This document shows positions 13,101 to 27,700 of a stretch of DNA of 64,000 bases, in pieces (the first letter of the stretch is position 1; every line of letters starts with the position of its first letter). Source of the stretch: Montifringilla adamsi (lineage: Eukaryota; Chordata; Aves; Passeriformes; Passeridae). The position numbers and the translations under genes are program-made. The notes beneath the pieces are model-generated. The model had not been told where the DNA came from. It made no database searches and saw only the letters and a list, made by a program, of their open reading frames with translations. The stretch lies in assembly GCA_017590115.1 (NCBI GenBank), contig JAGGNK010006335.1, forward strand, positions 434,001 to 498,000. Reading direction: 5' to 3'.

Positions 13101-13687
13101 TCGACATCTCCATCCATTCCACTGGTTAAACATAATTTCCCTTTCTCAATGCCTTATTCACAGGTTATCACTGGGTTTCTCAATTTTCTCCTTTAAATTT
13201 CTCCCAAATTTTCTCTTTAAAGCTTTCCCTTCTGAAGTACCTGTGAAAACCAGCAGACAGTTATTTAGACTTACCAAAGCTATCTTGCTCCTGCCTTTCC
13301 AGCTCCTTGTCCTCTGTGCTTGCCCCACATTTATGTTCTGTGTTTGCACCCTGGATAGTGTGTCTCATCTCACAGCTCAGCCTCTTAAGGGTTGTATTAA
13401 TAATTAATCACAAGCGTCATCAGTATTGTCAATATATCTATACAGGAGTTGAACATAGCAAATTAAAAGTGAAACAAGGCCTTAGCAGGGAAAGAGAGTT
13501 GTTCCTTCCCCCTGTTTTATTTCAAAAAGCTACTGGTTGTCTTGTTCTTTCTACTTATGCTCTTTTTTAATTCCAGTAATACTCATTGGAAGTTGTTGGA
13601 GGTTGTTCATAGTATGCCTGTGATTCTACCATCAAAGGAAAATAGATTTTTCCCCTTTCTTTTCATTTTTTTTCTTCCTTTTTTTTT

Positions 13688-13771
<84 letters not shown>

Positions 13772-16700
13772 CTTTTTTTCTTTTTGGACTGGCAATGGAG
13801 AAAGTCCTAGTAATGAGTCTGGTATTCGTATTAAACAGTCTCCACTGGAACAGAGCATCTCTCCAGGTCCATGACCACAAGGGAAATGATGCACATAGGG
13901 GGTGCCCAGCTATTGGAATCCATGCTCGCAGCTCAACATGCTTCATAATGGATCCTGGAGACAAAGGTTTTTAATGTAATGTGCCCATGGTGAGGGCAAG
14001 CCCAGGACACCACAAAAAATGGGTGTCAGAGCCAGCCCTGGGACCTGGCTGGGCTCCTGTGCAGTCCCTGCCTAGGAACCACTGGGCAGGCACAGGCACG
14101 GTGCATGCTTCCAGTGTCCTCACATCCTGTCTTGTGAGATGGGTGGGGGATCCGTAGTCTGGAATATTTGGAGGGAAGTTACCATGTCAAACAAATGCCT
14201 CTGTTGGTGGGACCTTCACTTTGCTGGTAAGGGCTACCCAGATTTGGGTCTGGCACTTGAGGCTTAAGTGACTTGTTTAAGCCTTTGCACACAAGCAAAA
14301 CAATTCCTCCTAAAAAAATTTCAAAGTTACACATCTCCAAATCTGATAACAACTCTGCACTGTTTACTTAGGGATTTCTTACATTTTTGAAACAGAAGTC
14401 TGTCAGCAAGCACTCAGACTATGGATCTTTGTTACTAGTTCATCAGTAATTTAATTATGTAGCCTCAAGATTCAGACTCCCTCTTTTTGAGAGGTATGCT
14501 CTAGCTGAAGCAGGTGGGTTTGGTAATCCTGTACCACAGTTGAAACTGGTCCATTTAGCTCCACGTATAGTGATACTAAAAACTGGTCCCCTCGCTGCAC
14601 ACAGGAGCACCATGCTGCTAGACAAGCAGGGTCCACACTGCTGCTAGATGCACACTTCAGACTGTAAAGGTATGCTTCGGTGGCAAACTAAATTATTTCT
14701 TGAATTTGATCCAAACTGACAAACAGTTTTAATAGAAAAGAGGGGAGTAAAAGTTCCTGAAAGTGGAAACAACACATTTTGATATTTTCCAAAGGAATTT
14801 CTTTGCTTTCTTGTTTCATGAGAAGCTTTCAGTTTGAAACTGATCCTGAGCTGTTTTCTTTTTTTTTTTCTTCTTCTTTTTTTAATTAGTGAAAAAACCC
14901 ACAACCCTCTGAAAGGAAGAGGAAGGTTTCCTTTTGGTCCAGGTGAAGTGAAATAAATAGTCTGGCTCACTTGCTGCCATGCACAGTCAGAAACTTGCCC
15001 TCCCTAGACATTTGCATGCTGAAAATCAGTGTTCACAGGGAGAAGAGAGTTCCGGAGAAGCAGAGTGAGATGGGTGCACCATTTCTCAGGCAGGGTGTTC
15101 TAAAAATTGTTCTTTAAAAACTCTTTAATTGCCAATTCCTTCAAAGTGTGGAGGGATGCAGTTTCCTATCATAATCCCAGTACCATTGTACTGTTGTAAC
15201 AAGTGGGCTGGTCTATCTGTAATGAAGAGCACATCCATGGCAATTGAGAGCTGCTCAGAGAGGAACACCCACTCCCATGGCTCGCCTGTGGGCTGAAGTG
15301 GTTCAACTGAATCTTTCTTATGCATTTCAGTGAGTCCCCACTCTCCAAAAATTGCTGACAGTAGTGCATCCTCCATGCGTGGGAAGTGTGGCACAACACA
15401 GTGTGTTTGCGTAGGTACCAGTCCACTTGTGCTTCCATTAGCTGTAAACTTAACAAGAAACAGCATCTTCTCCTACCTAGATCTTTGGCTACTTTACTTC
15501 AGAGCAATGCACCAAGAACAGATGTCTACTGGATCTATGTCAGGAATAGTCAGAAAAAGAGCTTTCCACAGAGTTATTTTTTAATCAGTTGCTTGCTTTT
15601 TAATCCATGTGACAAGTAGATCACAGATATTCAAGGGATACTTATTAGGCACCTAAAATGAGATTAAGTGGACTGGCAAAGCCATTTGGCTGCTGTAATT
15701 ATCATCCTCCTGTTTACATTGTGCCTTTATCTGAAGTTTGGGCAGGACTGATGAGAAACCAGGATCACTCATGGGTGTAAGTTAGTGTTAGTCATATTTC
15801 CCTGACTTCTGCGTGGCTGCTACAGATTTCAGAGGGGAGCCAAGTGGAAAGGAGATTAAACTTAGTGTTGCTTCCTCCAGCCCAGGGTCTCTTACACAGT
15901 CAAGACGTTTCAGCACTTTTGGAGCGGTCTATATGTCATTGGGGTTGTTGCAGGTCTTCATATATGATCTCCTGGCCACCTTCACTGCACTATCTGTGGT
16001 TCCTGCAGTTTCTTTTCAAAGGATGGGGAACCCATGCGCCACTGAGGAGTATGCTGTGGGGGATAAGCTCAGAGAGCAGTTGCTTGACTCAGTTTATGTG
16101 AGTAAAATGCCATGCATTGTGATGGAAGAGATATCAAATAGAATCTTCTTAACAGAGTTAGCCCACCTTGAGAATCATGTCAGGGGATGAGATGAAAAGT
16201 GCCATACTGAAACCTAGTTATAGCTTACAGTTTCTTTAATGCTAAGACAGTTTTGTTTGAAAGAAGATTGGGTTGCAGTGCATGGACACAGCAGACCCTA
16301 TGCTGCTGTCCTAATGGTGAGCAGTAATGGGAGTTCCTAAAATCAGTGGGCTTATGGCACTTAGGAGAACGGCACAAGACTGGGCCAAGCTCCACTTTGT
16401 TAGCCCTGGATTTAATAGATAGGCACAAGAGTCCTCAAAATTTGTCCAGAAAAGTTTGCATTTGGAAACAGAGGCCTTGACTGGAAAAAAACTGAGATGT
16501 CTGACAGAGAGTATATCAGCAAGCAGAAGGGATGACTGCACATGCATGGGGGTGTGTGCATAAATTTTCCATTTACATAAGGATGGTTGGCAAAGGATCT
16601 CTGGGCTCTAGAAAGAGAGAGGCCCAAAAGCTCTGATGACATTTGCTGGAGAGAAGAGAAAGGAGCTTGTGGGCAGGCCCCAAACACATGCAGTGTATTT

Positions 16701-19239
16701 AGTTTGTCATCATAATTTCTGATGCGTTTTGGTTGTGAGGGGAGAAATCCTGGGGAGCAGAAGGCAGCTTGTGCTTGTGATACCAGACAAAAGTGAAAGA
16801 CAGCTAATGTACTGTAGGTGGGTCATCACCCCTAAATATGTCGTGGATGCAAACTCCCTAAATTTAAAAATCTGAAAAAGTGAAACCATCTGTTTGATAC
16901 TCATTTTGTAGCAGCAAGGATTACTCTGTGTGTGTGTGCTACTGTGCCGGGAGAGCTGACAAAAAGAAACTGGCAGCAAATCTGCAGTGACCAGCCAGAG
17001 CAGCAGCCTGGGATAAGACATCATTCAGCCCTGAGGACTCTGGGGAAACAGGTGAGGAGAGGTTGGAGTTACTACACTTCAGGAGAGGACTTGTTACTCA
17101 TTGTGTCCTGTCTCTCTGTTGTCCATTTCCTTTGTCTCTTGTGGGACATGGCGCTGTAAAGACTTTTGAGTTTAATATCCCTGAGACTTAAGCCAGCATA
17201 ACATCAACAGTCCTAAAATTTTATTTTTGTCAGTGTTGTTGCAAGCAAGAGATGCCAGCTGCTGGGTGCTCCAGACACCCTAGCAAGGCACTGGGCTAGG
17301 ACAGACTCTGCTACAAGAGAGCATGTTGTGAGCCTCCCTGGCAAGTTCTTCAGATGCCTGTTCTGCTCCAGTGTTGTATCACCTATGTCTGCTGCCTCCA
17401 GGAAACCACAAAATGATCCTCAAACTCCTTCCCTCCAGTTTCGGTCTCGTGGGGCTGAGATTAGAACATGTTTCAACTTAACATCCTGCAACTTTGCTGG
17501 CTTCCCTCCCAAGGAAAAGGTGTAGAACAGATATTTAGAGGTCTAGGAAAGGCTCAGGCAGAGGGGAAGCAATCCATCACTTTGTTGAGAGGGATGTTCC
17601 TCTCAAAAATGGCAAATCCTGTGTTAAAAGGTGATAAACTTCAGGTGTGGGTTTTTTTGTTAAAAACAGTCGAGAAGTTTTGTGCAGAATTTGTTTAAAA
17701 CCATTTACAATTGGAAAACAAATGTTTAAAGACTAATTAAAATAAAAAAGAGGTCTTCCAGTGAAGCTCAAATTCAGCCTTCCACACTCATGGAGAGCCA
17801 CTTCCCAGTGGATTGAGCTAGCTGCAACTAGGTCCTGCCAGATGACATCCCAATGGTGCTGTGCTCTGCAGTTTCACTGGGATGGCTCACACACAATTCT
17901 GCGTGGGGGGATCCTTGCCTGAGCTGTTCCTCCAGCTTGCTGGTGACTCACAGGCATGAAAGACAAAATTGAGAAATATGCTGCCAGTGACAGCCCTCTT
18001 TACCTCCAGAACATGTCTGTAATGTTCCAGAGCCTACCTTGATTATCCCAGCCTTGCCTGATCTCTCACTTGTCTGTTCACCTCCATCCTTCCAGAGGTG
18101 TATAGCAATGCCATCACTGGCTAAAGCCTTATCGTTTTCCCATCTGGGTTTCTCTTCCAGGAAAAAGGATTGTACCCAGTTCCTTCCTGAGGAGGCAAGG
18201 AAAGCCAGGCCCCTCTGCTAGTGCCTCTCACACCCCATAAGCCCAGGAGGAAGCCATCTCTGCTCTGAAGCAGTCTGTGGGCTCAAGGCCTTACCAAATA
18301 GTAGAGGAACAGAAGCACACGCCTACCACAAGGTTTCATATTCAGCCAGTTAGCTTCGACAACAGCTTCTACCTGTGCTCTCTGCAGCAGAGAAAACCTG
18401 CCTAGGTTTCCTGATTTTCATTCCATATGCAGCCCGTAGTGCAGCATCCTGCTGCAAGCTCAGGGGATCATTTCCAAGTCAATGGAAACTTCCAGCTGAG
18501 CCGTGCTCAGCAACTTCACTGCTGCCTTTTCTGCTCTGCAGAAGCCCTTGTTTCTCTGTGTTCTTCATGCCTCTTTTCACCTGCACAGAGCATGGAGAAA
18601 TCACCAGCAGCTGAGATCTAAGGCTGTTTTGGCTGCTGCATCATGGCTGTTCTTCCAAAGATCAGGATGTGACAGGCTTTGCTATATAGATATCAAACAC
18701 CACTAGCATGCATGACATAACTTTTTAACATACAGCCATGAGACCCCTGTGGTGAAAGGTTTAGCTTTGCTTTCTGAGGACTTTGTAACAGTCATCAGGG
18801 GGATGACAGGAAGGACAGCAAAGGAGGAGTGTGTGGCACTTCCCTTCTCAGCAGGAGGCATGTGCATACCTACATCCCTACATCTCCCCAAGGTCCAGCC
18901 TCTGTCCTCTTACAGGATCCTGTGCCACATATTGCTGCTGTTCACAGGATGGAGAGATGCTGCAGAAGGATTGTTGTGTAGTTCCTTGAAGAATTGCAGA
19001 AAAGTTTACATCTGGTGGTCTTAAGCCCAACTACCTGATCAAAGCAGTGCTGACGAAAGCTAGGTCATGTTGCCCAGGGCCTTACCATGCCTGTCTGGGG
19101 AATCTCTGAGGACAGGGATCTCACCCCTCTCTGGTGTCTATCCCAGACCTGCTCTACTCCCATAAAAAGAGTTTTTTTCCATATGTCCAACAAGAATTTT
19201 CCCTTTGCAACCTCTGCCTACCATCTCTTGTCTTTTCCC
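10112..19239. other. Intergenic stretch, no recognisable gene
   Basis: Only short, unrelated ORFs occur on both strands, none with a recognisable domain or plausible splice structure. The stretch contains a very long T tract near 13.7 kb (listed separately) and a short TG run near 16930. I see no RNA gene and no clear mobile element beyond simple repeats, although old degraded repeats may be missed by eye. Confidence 0.55.
13665..13786. repeat. Very long poly-T tract
   Basis: T-rich sequence contains one uninterrupted run of about 82 T (13690-13771), flanked by T runs broken by single C residues. On the minus strand this gives long lysine-rich ORFs that are artefacts. The length suggests either the tail of a minus-strand retroposed copy or simple homopolymer expansion, and its exact length in an assembly is unreliable. 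Confidence 0.92.
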
Positions 19240-19385
19240 TGTGGACCTTAACAATAGTACGCATCTCTCTCTCCCATGTAACCCTGTGGGACTGTGGACT
19301 GGATGACAACAGCTTAGTACCCTCCTGCCTTCTCCTCTCCAGGCTGAACAAGCCCAGCACCCTTCTCTTCCGTCATGGGTCACTC
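19240..19385 (-). mobile_element. Probable CR1 fragment, antisense
   Basis: The plus-strand text includes the antisense CR1 signature 'ctcctctccaggctgaacaagccca', which corresponds to the CR1 stretch just upstream of the 3' terminus, followed by degraded matching sequence. Boundaries are approximate and no terminal octamer tail is visible, so it is a short internal remnant. Confidence 0.5.
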
Positions 19386-22300
19386 AATTGCAAAAAGGAT
19401 TGCTTCTGACCACTTTCAACAAGAAAGTGAACCACCCTGAAGAAGCAGCCCAGACACACAGCCAATATCCCACACTCAAGATCAATGGAAATGTGCTGCA
19501 GAGAAGTGGTAATCCCCTGAAAAAGCCCACTTAAACTCCCTGTAGATCTCTTTGGTCTTTCACTTCTGTCCTTCTCAAACTCCTCTTTCTGGTGCTTTGC
19601 TCTGAAGAGACACACTGCTCTCTGGGCAGCAGGCTGCATTACCATCCTAAGAACACTCTGTCTCCAGCAGATCCTCTCTCCAGTCTCCACTTGCGTGAGC
19701 TGTTGAGTGGTTAAGTGTGGATTCAAGCCTCCTTGTCATAGCTGGCTAGGCAGGCATTTCACTGGCGACACAGGGTGCATCCTGCTGGAGAGGTGAAGGC
19801 CCTTGAGTCAACTGGAGTGGGGGAGCATGCAGACCTCGGGGACTTCTCTTTTCCACTGTGCTTGACTACAAAATGTGCTGTGGCCTTAATCACACGCAGC
19901 TTTTGTCTGTGACACTGTAGGTATAATGTAAGACACAGCCTTTCCTGAACCACAGAAGGACTGTTAAGACTGTTTATCTGCAGCTACTTCTCCAGGATGA
20001 GCCATGAAGTATACCCTAGTTAGTGAATAGGAGGATTTAGCTGGTTTCAGTGCTTGAGAGTAACTAATTTCTGCTGAAATCACTGGAAACCCTCGCTGCC
20101 ACATAGATCAGGGCTCCAAAGTCCATGGTTCTTCATGCTAAGGTGCTATAACAAATTATCCTGATGCATCTTAGCTGCCTAGATACCAGACTGCTAAAGA
20201 CTGCATGCCAAAAAATTCCAGGTAGTTGCTGATGCCGGTCTCATGTCCAAAAGCTGCCAGACAAATCAGTAGGAAAACCTGAGAAAGACATTTTCATGTA
20301 AAAATCTTGCCTCTCATCATTTTTTTATGCAGGCCACATTTTGTGTTGCTTGATTGTCCAAGGAAGGAAAAGCACAGAACATTCAGTGAGTAGACCTAAT
20401 GTGAAAAATGGGATTTGGGGAGTGCTTGAATAAAATTGAGTAGGGAGGCAGACGTGCTCTGCAGCGTGTTGTGGATGTCAGAGGCAGTTGCTGCAGGTTT
20501 CTTGCACATGCTGCAGAGAAGGTAATGCAGGACTCCAATGCATTACAGAGGGACAAAGCTCTTCTGGCTCCTAGGCTCCGTCGTCTTTTCTGTGGGTTTT
20601 TTTTCATTTTGTAACTGCGGGAAAGAAACTTTCTTTGAGAAGGTCTTGAAAACTCAGAAACACGGATCTTTCTAAACTTTCCAGTTAAATATTTACTGTC
20701 CCAGACAGAAAATGCTTCATTCATCGTCTGAATGCCCCCACCTGGAAAAGAGTTACAGAGCCTCAGAGATCTTTCAGCAAACAAATTCCTTCTCATTACT
20801 GGCTCTGTGGGCATGACTGCTCTCAGAAAACTTGAAAGTCAAGCTGCTCCAGAGTGCTGCCCATACATGTTTACCTTGTACTCCAGCTTCCCTCTTCAGA
20901 CTAAATCAGGTACTTTTTGTCTGGTTTGCCTAAACAAGTACAGCCGAGGAACAAATGCTAGAGCATTCCTGGGGGTTCGGCCAGGCTAGCCCCGGGTTTC
21001 TGACATTCGTTTCTGTATGATTCCTGTAAACTCCAGGTTAACCAGCAATACCTGCATGCTCCTCAGCACCACAGAGATATCAGAAATGCTTGTAAATGTA
21101 TATTTTTTATGTGCACTTGACCTTACTCCTACACCTTGCTTCAGGCTTGTTCTCTCACATGAAGTACAGCTGACATCTGCAAAAAACTACTTTTTAACCC
21201 AAGGTCAGACTGTGGGCTGCCCTGCCTAGGGAAGCAGGCATTTTAGGTCTTGAACTTGAGCTGCCTGTCTCTGAGAGGCCATGGGGCTAAGCTGGAAGTT
21301 GCAAAGGTGGCCATGAAGGGCAAGCCATTTCTGCTGCAGCCTGGACTGGCCCTGTCAGAGATTCACAGGAAGGAGCACAACCCCACAGTGTTCCACAGAA
21401 GGCTGGTCACCATCCCCCGAGCGTAACAGGCTGAAAGACGCTGCATTCAGCAGGAATAAATAACTTTGCATTGTGCTGGGTGGAGGACATGACTGCAGTG
21501 TGATGAGAATATTTAAAATATTGAATGCACCTGAAATCAGTGCAATAGGCTAAAACCACCCACACCACAATTAGTGAATTTGTGAGCAGCGAGTGTGCTG
21601 CGTGTTAACAGTTTCAGTGAAATTTCAAAAACTGAAATCCAATTGTTTTTCTCTCTCAGTAATTCACTGTATTCCGTTCCTCAGATATTAAGTTGTACTG
21701 ACATATTTCAGAGCATCACAGAGAAAGCCTGTGTATACTTCTTCTCAAATGATAATGTGAATTCATACCTGATGTAATTACTGTGCTGTTGGCTGGCTGG
21801 AGTAGTCCTTGGGAAAGATCTGGCCTACAGATTTTGCAGCATTGCTCAACAGTTAACATCTGCAGCTTGTACCTATACTGGTAAGCAAATGGCAATATTA
21901 CAAGCAAATAGTCATTTGCCTAAGCCAGACAGGTTTCTGTGCAGCTGATCAGTGCTTGGAGCCACAGCATCATGAATTCCATGGTCAATGCCTATTGAAG
22001 AAATGCATGCAAGAGCATTTTGTCTGTAAAAAGAAAATAAGGGATGGGGTTGGGGGGATGGGGGTGGAGAGAAATGAAGCCAAACTAAAAAAGGAGAGAG
22101 TGGGACATGTAACAGAGAAGTAACACGCTTTATTTACACATTTGTTCAGTACTGACAGGGAGGGGGGTCAGACAAAGGTGCTGCCAAAGTGCCAGGATGA
22201 AATCATGCCTAAGTATCATTCTCTAACCTGTCCAGAGTTCAGATGTCCATCACTAGTGTCCACCCACACTCCTGCTGCTTAATGCCTTGCATGACAAACA

Positions 22301-22805
22301 GCACCTCCTTCCCATGTGGGCTCCTGCTGTTCTCTCTTTCACGTGAGAGAGGACATGAGCCATCAGTGAGGGACCAGTTCCAGTCTGTATGAACAGACCA
22401 GTGCATACAGCCATAGAGGCATTAGAGCATCATTAGAAAAAGCTTTGTGTTCTCAGATGGCCACAATTCCTGTGTACACATCAGGGGTGGAAGCAGACAT
22501 CATTTGTGGGCAGACTGAAGAGAGATCAGTACAAGGCCACGGAGATGGGTGATGATGGCTGGGTCTGGTGCACCTGGTGGAGAGAGGAGGGATGGAAGGA
22601 ATCAGTCTTTGTTGGCATGGAGAAGGGATGTATCAGGGAAGCCCTAACTGCAGGCGTCCACTGACTTACAGACAGTTACCAACCTTCTCTCAGAAGTTCA
22701 CAGGGATGTCTTGTTTTAAAAAGTCTTGTTTTGACCCTTGTCATAAAGGACAAAAAGGGACACATTGCAGCATGGGAAATTCTGTTTGCACATAAGGAGT
22801 GAAAC
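19386..22805. other. Intergenic stretch, no recognisable gene
   Basis: Short ORFs only, the longest being 143 codons on the minus strand near 20383-20814 with no domain. No RNA gene, satellite or clear mobile element was recognised. Confidence 0.55.
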
Positions 22806-22993
22806 AACAGTGGTGCAGCCCTGGGACAGGGCCAAAAGAGGTGATGGGATGTCCGTTGCTGGACATGTTCAAAATTTAGCTGGTCAAGGTGCTGACCAAG
22901 CTGACTTTGTTTTGAAGGCAGTTGACCTTGGGGGAATGGGAATAAAGACCTTCATATGTGCCTCCCCACCTGAATGTTTCCATGATTCTATGT
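22806..22993 (+). mobile_element. CR1 LINE 3'-end fragment
   Basis: This 5'-truncated fragment ends with the diagnostic CR1 tail: 'CCATGATTCTATG' at about 22980-22992. Upstream lie degraded CR1-like segments including a 'cctgaatgtttccatgattctatg'-type terminus. Orientation is plus, because the ATTCTATG octamer lies at the right end. Confidence 0.7.
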
Positions 22994-24089
22994 GCACAGC
23001 CTGCAGCTCCCAGCCATGTGTTAATCATGCCTTAAAAAATAATTTCTGAGTAATCGTGAGGATTATTTACGTGACCCTGGGGCTCACTTATGTGAGTACC
23101 AAGTGTAGGACTTGCTCTTAATTGAAGAGCTAAATATACATCAGCAGCCCAATGGGATTACTCAGTCTGCAGCAGTGTCTGTCAAATTGGCATGTGTGCT
23201 TTCCATTCATTCCTTTCAGATGCTGCTCTGATACAGTATTTTCTGCAACATTGTGTAGCTACATAGAAGAATTTTCCATGTGTTCCTGGCAGAAAGGAAG
23301 GTCAGGTTTACTTTCAATGTGTGTTTCAGGTTTGTTTCATGTCAGGTTAGAGAAGTGCTACAAATCAATTTTACATCATTGACTCCCTGTTGATTTCTAT
23401 TATCAGAATGTTTGTATGCACACACGGGAATCCCTAGTTCACCTTTATTGGTGCTTAGTGATTTCTTAGCACTGGGTCTTCTCAGCACATCTGCAACCAG
23501 TTTATCTGCTCAGCTTTTATGGACCAGGAAAACCACTTTAATTTTAAGCAAGCTAGTTTTCTCATGCTTATGCATTCACAGATTTTCCCTTACCCACTCT
23601 CACACAGGTGTTCACAGGCACGGAGAGCTCTAGGCCCAGGCAATCTGTTCAGGATCACTTGGGACGGCACAGTGGATGAGGGACACCAGGTATAAAGTTT
23701 TTCATTGAGTCTCCTGCAGACCCTATTGGGGGTACCTCTTGGTAAGCTGTTTTTTGGGCAGGTCTTGCGTATCCTCTAGGATACAGATGTTGCTACAGGG
23801 GACAGTCTTACCTCAGCACTCTGTTTTCTTTCAGCATCATTCCTCTTTGATTTCATGAAGTATCAGAAAGAGGTAAGACAGAAGTGTGTTCTGGGCCCTG
23901 GTTGCCACCCTCCTGTTGTCAGGGCATACAGTCTCTTGTTTGTAAGTCACCACCTCATCTCAGCACAGGCCTCCTGGGCATGGCACAAGAAACTGCATTC
24001 AGTCAAAACAAATTCTCCATTTCAACTTTAGGCCTGCTACATTTAATTGCATTCCTGTGAAACGCAATTAAAGGAGCTCAGAAAAATTC
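22994..24089. other. Intergenic stretch, nothing identified
   Basis: No ORF with a known domain, no RNA gene and no recognisable repeat. The composition is ordinary AT-leaning vertebrate DNA. Confidence 0.55.
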
Positions 24090-24700
24090 AGACTGGAAGG
24101 CATCTTTGGATGTTCCTGTTCTAACAATGTGCTCCAAGCATGGCTGACCACAAAGCTAGATCAGGATGTCTTCAATGATGGAGATCCCACCATCTCCCTG
24201 GACCATGTCCAAGAACTGGATGATGATGTGTGATGATTTCATCTCTGTTTTCTCAAAAATTCTCTTGGATTGAATCTAATTCAGGATGCGGCCTGATCAG
24301 AGCCATCAAGCAGTGAAGAGGCATTTCCCTCCCCTGGCTTCCAAGGACCACCCAGGGCCTGCTCAGCCACCAAGTTCACAGCTTACATGCCTTGCTCTCC
24401 ACCAGGATTGCAGCCCTTCTGTCCAGACCGAGGGCCTCATTCACTGCTGGGCTTCTCACAGCCATGGGCAGGACACCTCCTTTGCTCAGGCTGTGCTCCA
24501 GGAGGTTCATGGCACCCCATTTCTGCAACCTATTGAGGCTGCTCTGAAGGGCTGTGTTCCCCTCCAGCTGCTCCCCAGTGTGAAACTATCCCCAGTGCCC
24601 TACATCCCCTCTTCTGTGTTGTTGCTAAAGATGTTAAAAATATTGGCCTGGTATTAAACCCTGAGAAATGGTACATGTAGCTGTCTGCCAGCTACTCTTA
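24090..24700 (-). mobile_element. Old CR1-like fragment, antisense
   Basis: The plus strand reads like antisense CR1 at several points. One is a 'ggagatcccaccatctccctgg' segment near 24180. Another is a 'gttaaaaatattggcctggtattaaaccctga' segment near 24630, resembling the common antisense CR1 phrase 'tattggccccagtattgacccctga'. The match is patchy and the element is heavily mutated. The 123-codon ORF inside it (24286-24657) is a by-product. The family assignment is tentative. Confidence 0.45.
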
Positions 24701-27700
24701 CTGATGGACCCCTGTCCTTGAGCCTGACAGCTTTTCACTCATTTAACAGTTCACCTATGAAATCCATAATTCCATCTGTTTAACTTCAAAAGTAATGATC
24801 AAAAACTCCAAAATAACTTATGCCAGAAGATTTTCCTTCCTGAAACATCATGTGCAGACAGAAAGTTCGTTTTTGTCAGTTTGATCCTTTGGTGCTGGCC
24901 CAGCCTAGGGATCAGCACGTTGGTTTTGTGTGTACCATCTGAACACCCTGTTATTGTGATAAACTACACCCACTCATCATTTAATACTGGCACCAGCAAA
25001 AGGGTTTTTCATATGTGAAAACTAGCAGGGAAATCCATCTTTTGTAAACTCCTAGAGTGAGAAAGTTCATGCATTATTGATCAGACAATAAAATAGATAT
25101 TATGAAGCAAAGAGACTGACACTGCCCTGTAAGCATAGTTTTACTAATTAGGAAAAAAAGCAGCATTGATGCTTTTATTATCTTGGGACAAAAAGTGAGC
25201 TACTGGAAGGAGTTATAGGCAGCAAAGAAACACGGCTTTATCTGCAGGTTGGGTGTGCTTTAATCTGACATCCTGACAATGCTGTATGGTGAGTAATACC
25301 TAGAGTATGTCTGCCAAAGCTCTCGTGCCAAAGCACAGAGTCTACCTGTCACTCAGAAAAGGCCCAGATGAATAGCAGGACGCTAATCCCTCGGGCACCA
25401 CATCGCCTGATGCATCTGTTTGCTACAGTAGGGAGGAGACGGGGCTTTCTTTCAGATTACCACAGGTGTGGAGCTCCCACACACAGAGAAAAACACACCA
25501 CTGCTAAAGCTTTCTGGTAATGGAAAGTAACGTGATTAAACTCCCAGAACACTTGCAATTCACTGTTTCAGAACTAAAACTTACCTTTCTCAGGATGACC
25601 CCATACTTCCATGCATTTCGAAGTTTGTTTTGCTATAATGAAGTATTACATGAGAAGCTTAGACATTGTTTCTCTGCATGCTTCCCTAAAACCTTACCTG
25701 TTTTTATAGAAAAAAAAGCATTTAACTGACAAATCTTATGAATACTGTGAATAGCTCATGTAACTAGTGAACACTGTTATTAGATCTGAACCAATAAACT
25801 CCCTTTCCAAACTATATATATGAAAATTTTTATTTTTACTTTCCAGGAAATATACCTGGAATTGTTTTTACACCACAATAAAAGTTAAGAGAAGATATAG
25901 ACCTCTGTATTTGGTCTTTTTTGTAAGTCATTATTGTGTTCATACTGGTGCTTACTTAACAGGAAGCAATACTTACTCTCTCAATCAGTATTTCAAAGAA
26001 TCCTTTACAGAAGTTCCTGAAAACACCCAGGATCACCTTCCTCCTGAAGGGGTCGTTCAGCTAGGCTTTTTCTATCAGCTTTTCCCTTCAATCACCTTTA
26101 TTTCCTTAACTAGCTGTGAGCACTGTGTGATCTACCTGAATAGCTTGGAATCTCTGCTAGTAAATAAAGGCTGTGGACTTCACCGTTTTTAAAAAGACAA
26201 ACACATCTAATTGTAGCTAGAATTACTCCATTGCAAACTAAACAACAAAAACAAGCACTTCTTGTGAGAACTTTCTTAGTTATGTCACCTTAGGCACAGT
26301 ATTGTCCTATCAGTTTTGCAGCTGAGAAAGGAAGCAAATTTTTGTAAAAGTGTTCACAGATTAAAATGAAACAATTGTCTCAGTCACTGCATGGGTACAA
26401 AAGATTTCAAACCCATTAGATAGCAAAAGGGAAGTTTTTTCTGCAGTTGCTCTCAGAAGGAAAAAAAAAAAAAAAAAAGTAATTTTAGATTAGGATCAAC
26501 TTTTGATCGCTGCTTCTTCCACTGCTTGGAATGGCAGGACCTGGATTTGTTTGGCTCATTTACTTATTATTTTGTGTAGGAGAGATGGAAAGGGGTGTCT
26601 TTCCAGAGTGTTCAGGCCCATATTTTAAATTGAGTCCTTTTTGCTACCAAATCAGTCAAGTATACATGCTATCACCGCGCAAAACATTTCAGTGAACAGG
26701 ATGAGGCAGGAACAATGCACCATCAGGATGAGCCTCCCTGACTTGCTTTCCTCCCTAGTGAACTCACATCTCAGGACTACAAAAATTTTCAATTCTGCGT
26801 TTGGGGTCACAGATTTGAGTTCTGCTGGTTCAGCTGCTGGAGGTGTGAGAGGTGCAAAGCTGAGGGTCACCGGCAGACACTGACCTTGAGTGGCTTACCC
26901 CTACTAAACCAAAAGACCGCTCTGTTGAATACCTGTTTAGTAGATCAGTGACAACAGGGGCTTTACTGATCAGAAGCCACCTTTGTAACTCCACCCTGAA
27001 ACCAGAAGCGTGATATGTGCATGCAGAAAATACCCAACTTAGCACGGAGCTGCCATATCCTGCCCCAGCTTCAGCTTTCAGGGTGATTTAAGGTGGAGTA
27101 CCTGTGGGGTGGCTGTGATGTTGCATCTCCAGGTGATAACTGCCCTGCTGATGAAACGCAGCGTCACCACCTAAAAGCTGTGGCGGCAGTCTGTTGGGTA
27201 GTAGGAAGGAAAAAAGAATCCCTGCTACTCAGTGCTACTCAGCCCTTCAGGAATAAGAAACACAGCTCCTTTGCCTGGAGAGAGCTGCAGCTGCAAATGC
27301 AGCTCTCAGCTGCAAAGCAGAGAGGCTTTATCCCTGCCTTCCAGGAACCAACCAACATCCCGTGTATCATGTCTGGATTAAGATTTACTTGTTTCTCTGT
27401 TCTGGTCCCCAGGATTATCCCTGTGCCCGTGTTTGGCAACTGCAGCAGAGCTTGGCACTGCTGGCAGTACCTGGAGACAGTGCTGAGCCATGCAAAGGGA
27501 CAAGAGGGAGGGTAAAAGGGGAGAGGCAGTGGCTGCCTTGGTCTGCTTCACCATGACTCCCTGCAAGCTCCCTCTAACAGGGACACCATGAGCTCTCCTG
27601 GCCAAGGAAGGATGTAACAACTCCTTCAGTTATTGGCCAGATCGGTGTCTGCACGTGGACTGTGATAAATTTTGGGGTTACATTAAATTTATCACATGCA

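Noticed and set aside
13607..13964. Lysine-rich minus-strand ORFs and phenylalanine-rich plus-strand ORF
   Set aside because: Direct translation of the T homopolymer.
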